Made by a program: the position numbers and the translations under genes. A stretch of 6,091 bases of DNA from assembly GCA_027353565.1 (NCBI GenBank), contig DAIEHO010000208.1:1-6091 (forward strand), read 5' to 3'. Origin of the DNA: Propionibacteriaceae bacterium (lineage in GTDB: Bacteria > Actinomycetota > Actinomycetes > Propionibacteriales > Propionibacteriaceae). This document shows positions 6,010 to 6,091 of the stretch, piece by piece; the first letter of the stretch is position 1, and every line of letters begins with the position of its first letter. Under the pieces are notes generated by a model that worked only from the letters and a program-made list of their open reading frames with translations, searched no databases and was not told the DNA's origin.

Positions 6010-6091
6010 CCATGACGCACGGAATCGGCGCTGTCCGTCCGGAGAACTGGGCGTACGACAGGGCGCCGATGATCGTCTACTGGGAGCTCAC
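6006..6091 (+). CDS. Probable radical SAM protein, N-terminus only (cut by window end)
   Basis: Only 28 codons are visible, ending in APMIVYWEL followed by the first two bases of a Thr codon. In many SPASM-type radical SAM proteins the phrase P-M-x-x-Y-W-E-x-T-R-A-C leads straight into the CxxxCxxC motif that binds the 4Fe-4S cluster. That motif would begin just beyond base 6091, so the assignment rests on the lead-in alone. Start is ATG 6006 or ATG 6012, both served by AGGAGG. Its overlap with the hemE stop places it in the heme operon. Radical SAM enzymes in such places may act on tetrapyrroles or their side chains, but the present sequence cannot show that. It does not resemble the start of HemQ or HemN. 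Confidence 0.5.
   Translation, partial: MTMTHGIGAVRPENWAYDRAPMIVYWEL

Overview
The window comes from a high-GC Gram-positive bacterium, almost certainly an actinobacterium. The evidence is GTG starts, G/C-rich third codon positions, actinobacterial-type HemA motifs (TCNRFELY, GTGAYAG), and a sigma factor followed by a Pro/Thr-rich membrane protein. I cannot fix the family or genus from the sequence.

Layout, all genes on the + strand. (1) Bases 1-394 hold the 3' end of a secreted sedolisin-like (S53) serine peptidase, followed at once by a terminator-like hairpin. (2) Bases 485-1826 hold a two-gene unit: a small sigma-70/ECF-type factor, then, after one base, a single-pass membrane protein of unknown function that could be its partner or regulator. 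That protein ends in a 16-residue tandem repeat. (3) Bases 1827-2031 are non-coding. They hold a spaced repeat and a good candidate promoter placed for a leaderless hemA mRNA. (4) Bases 2032-6091 hold a tightly packed tetrapyrrole operon: hemA (glutamyl-tRNA reductase), then one long gene joining hemC, hemD and hemE in a single frame, then the first 28 codons of a probable radical SAM enzyme. Genes in this operon overlap by ATGA at both junctions.

How they work together: HemA makes glutamate-1-semialdehyde from Glu-tRNA. The HemC domain builds hydroxymethylbilane from porphobilinogen, HemD closes it to uroporphyrinogen III, and HemE decarboxylates that to coproporphyrinogen III. HemL and HemB, which act between HemA and HemC, are not in the window.

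The most notable points are the apparent HemC-HemD-HemE three-domain fusion and a frameshift about 95 codons before the end of the HemE part. All catalytic motifs I can identify are present if the two frames are joined. A nearby stretch looks like a second, self-compensating pair of indels. Sequencing or assembly error and genuine gene decay both fit, and cannot be separated from this sequence alone.
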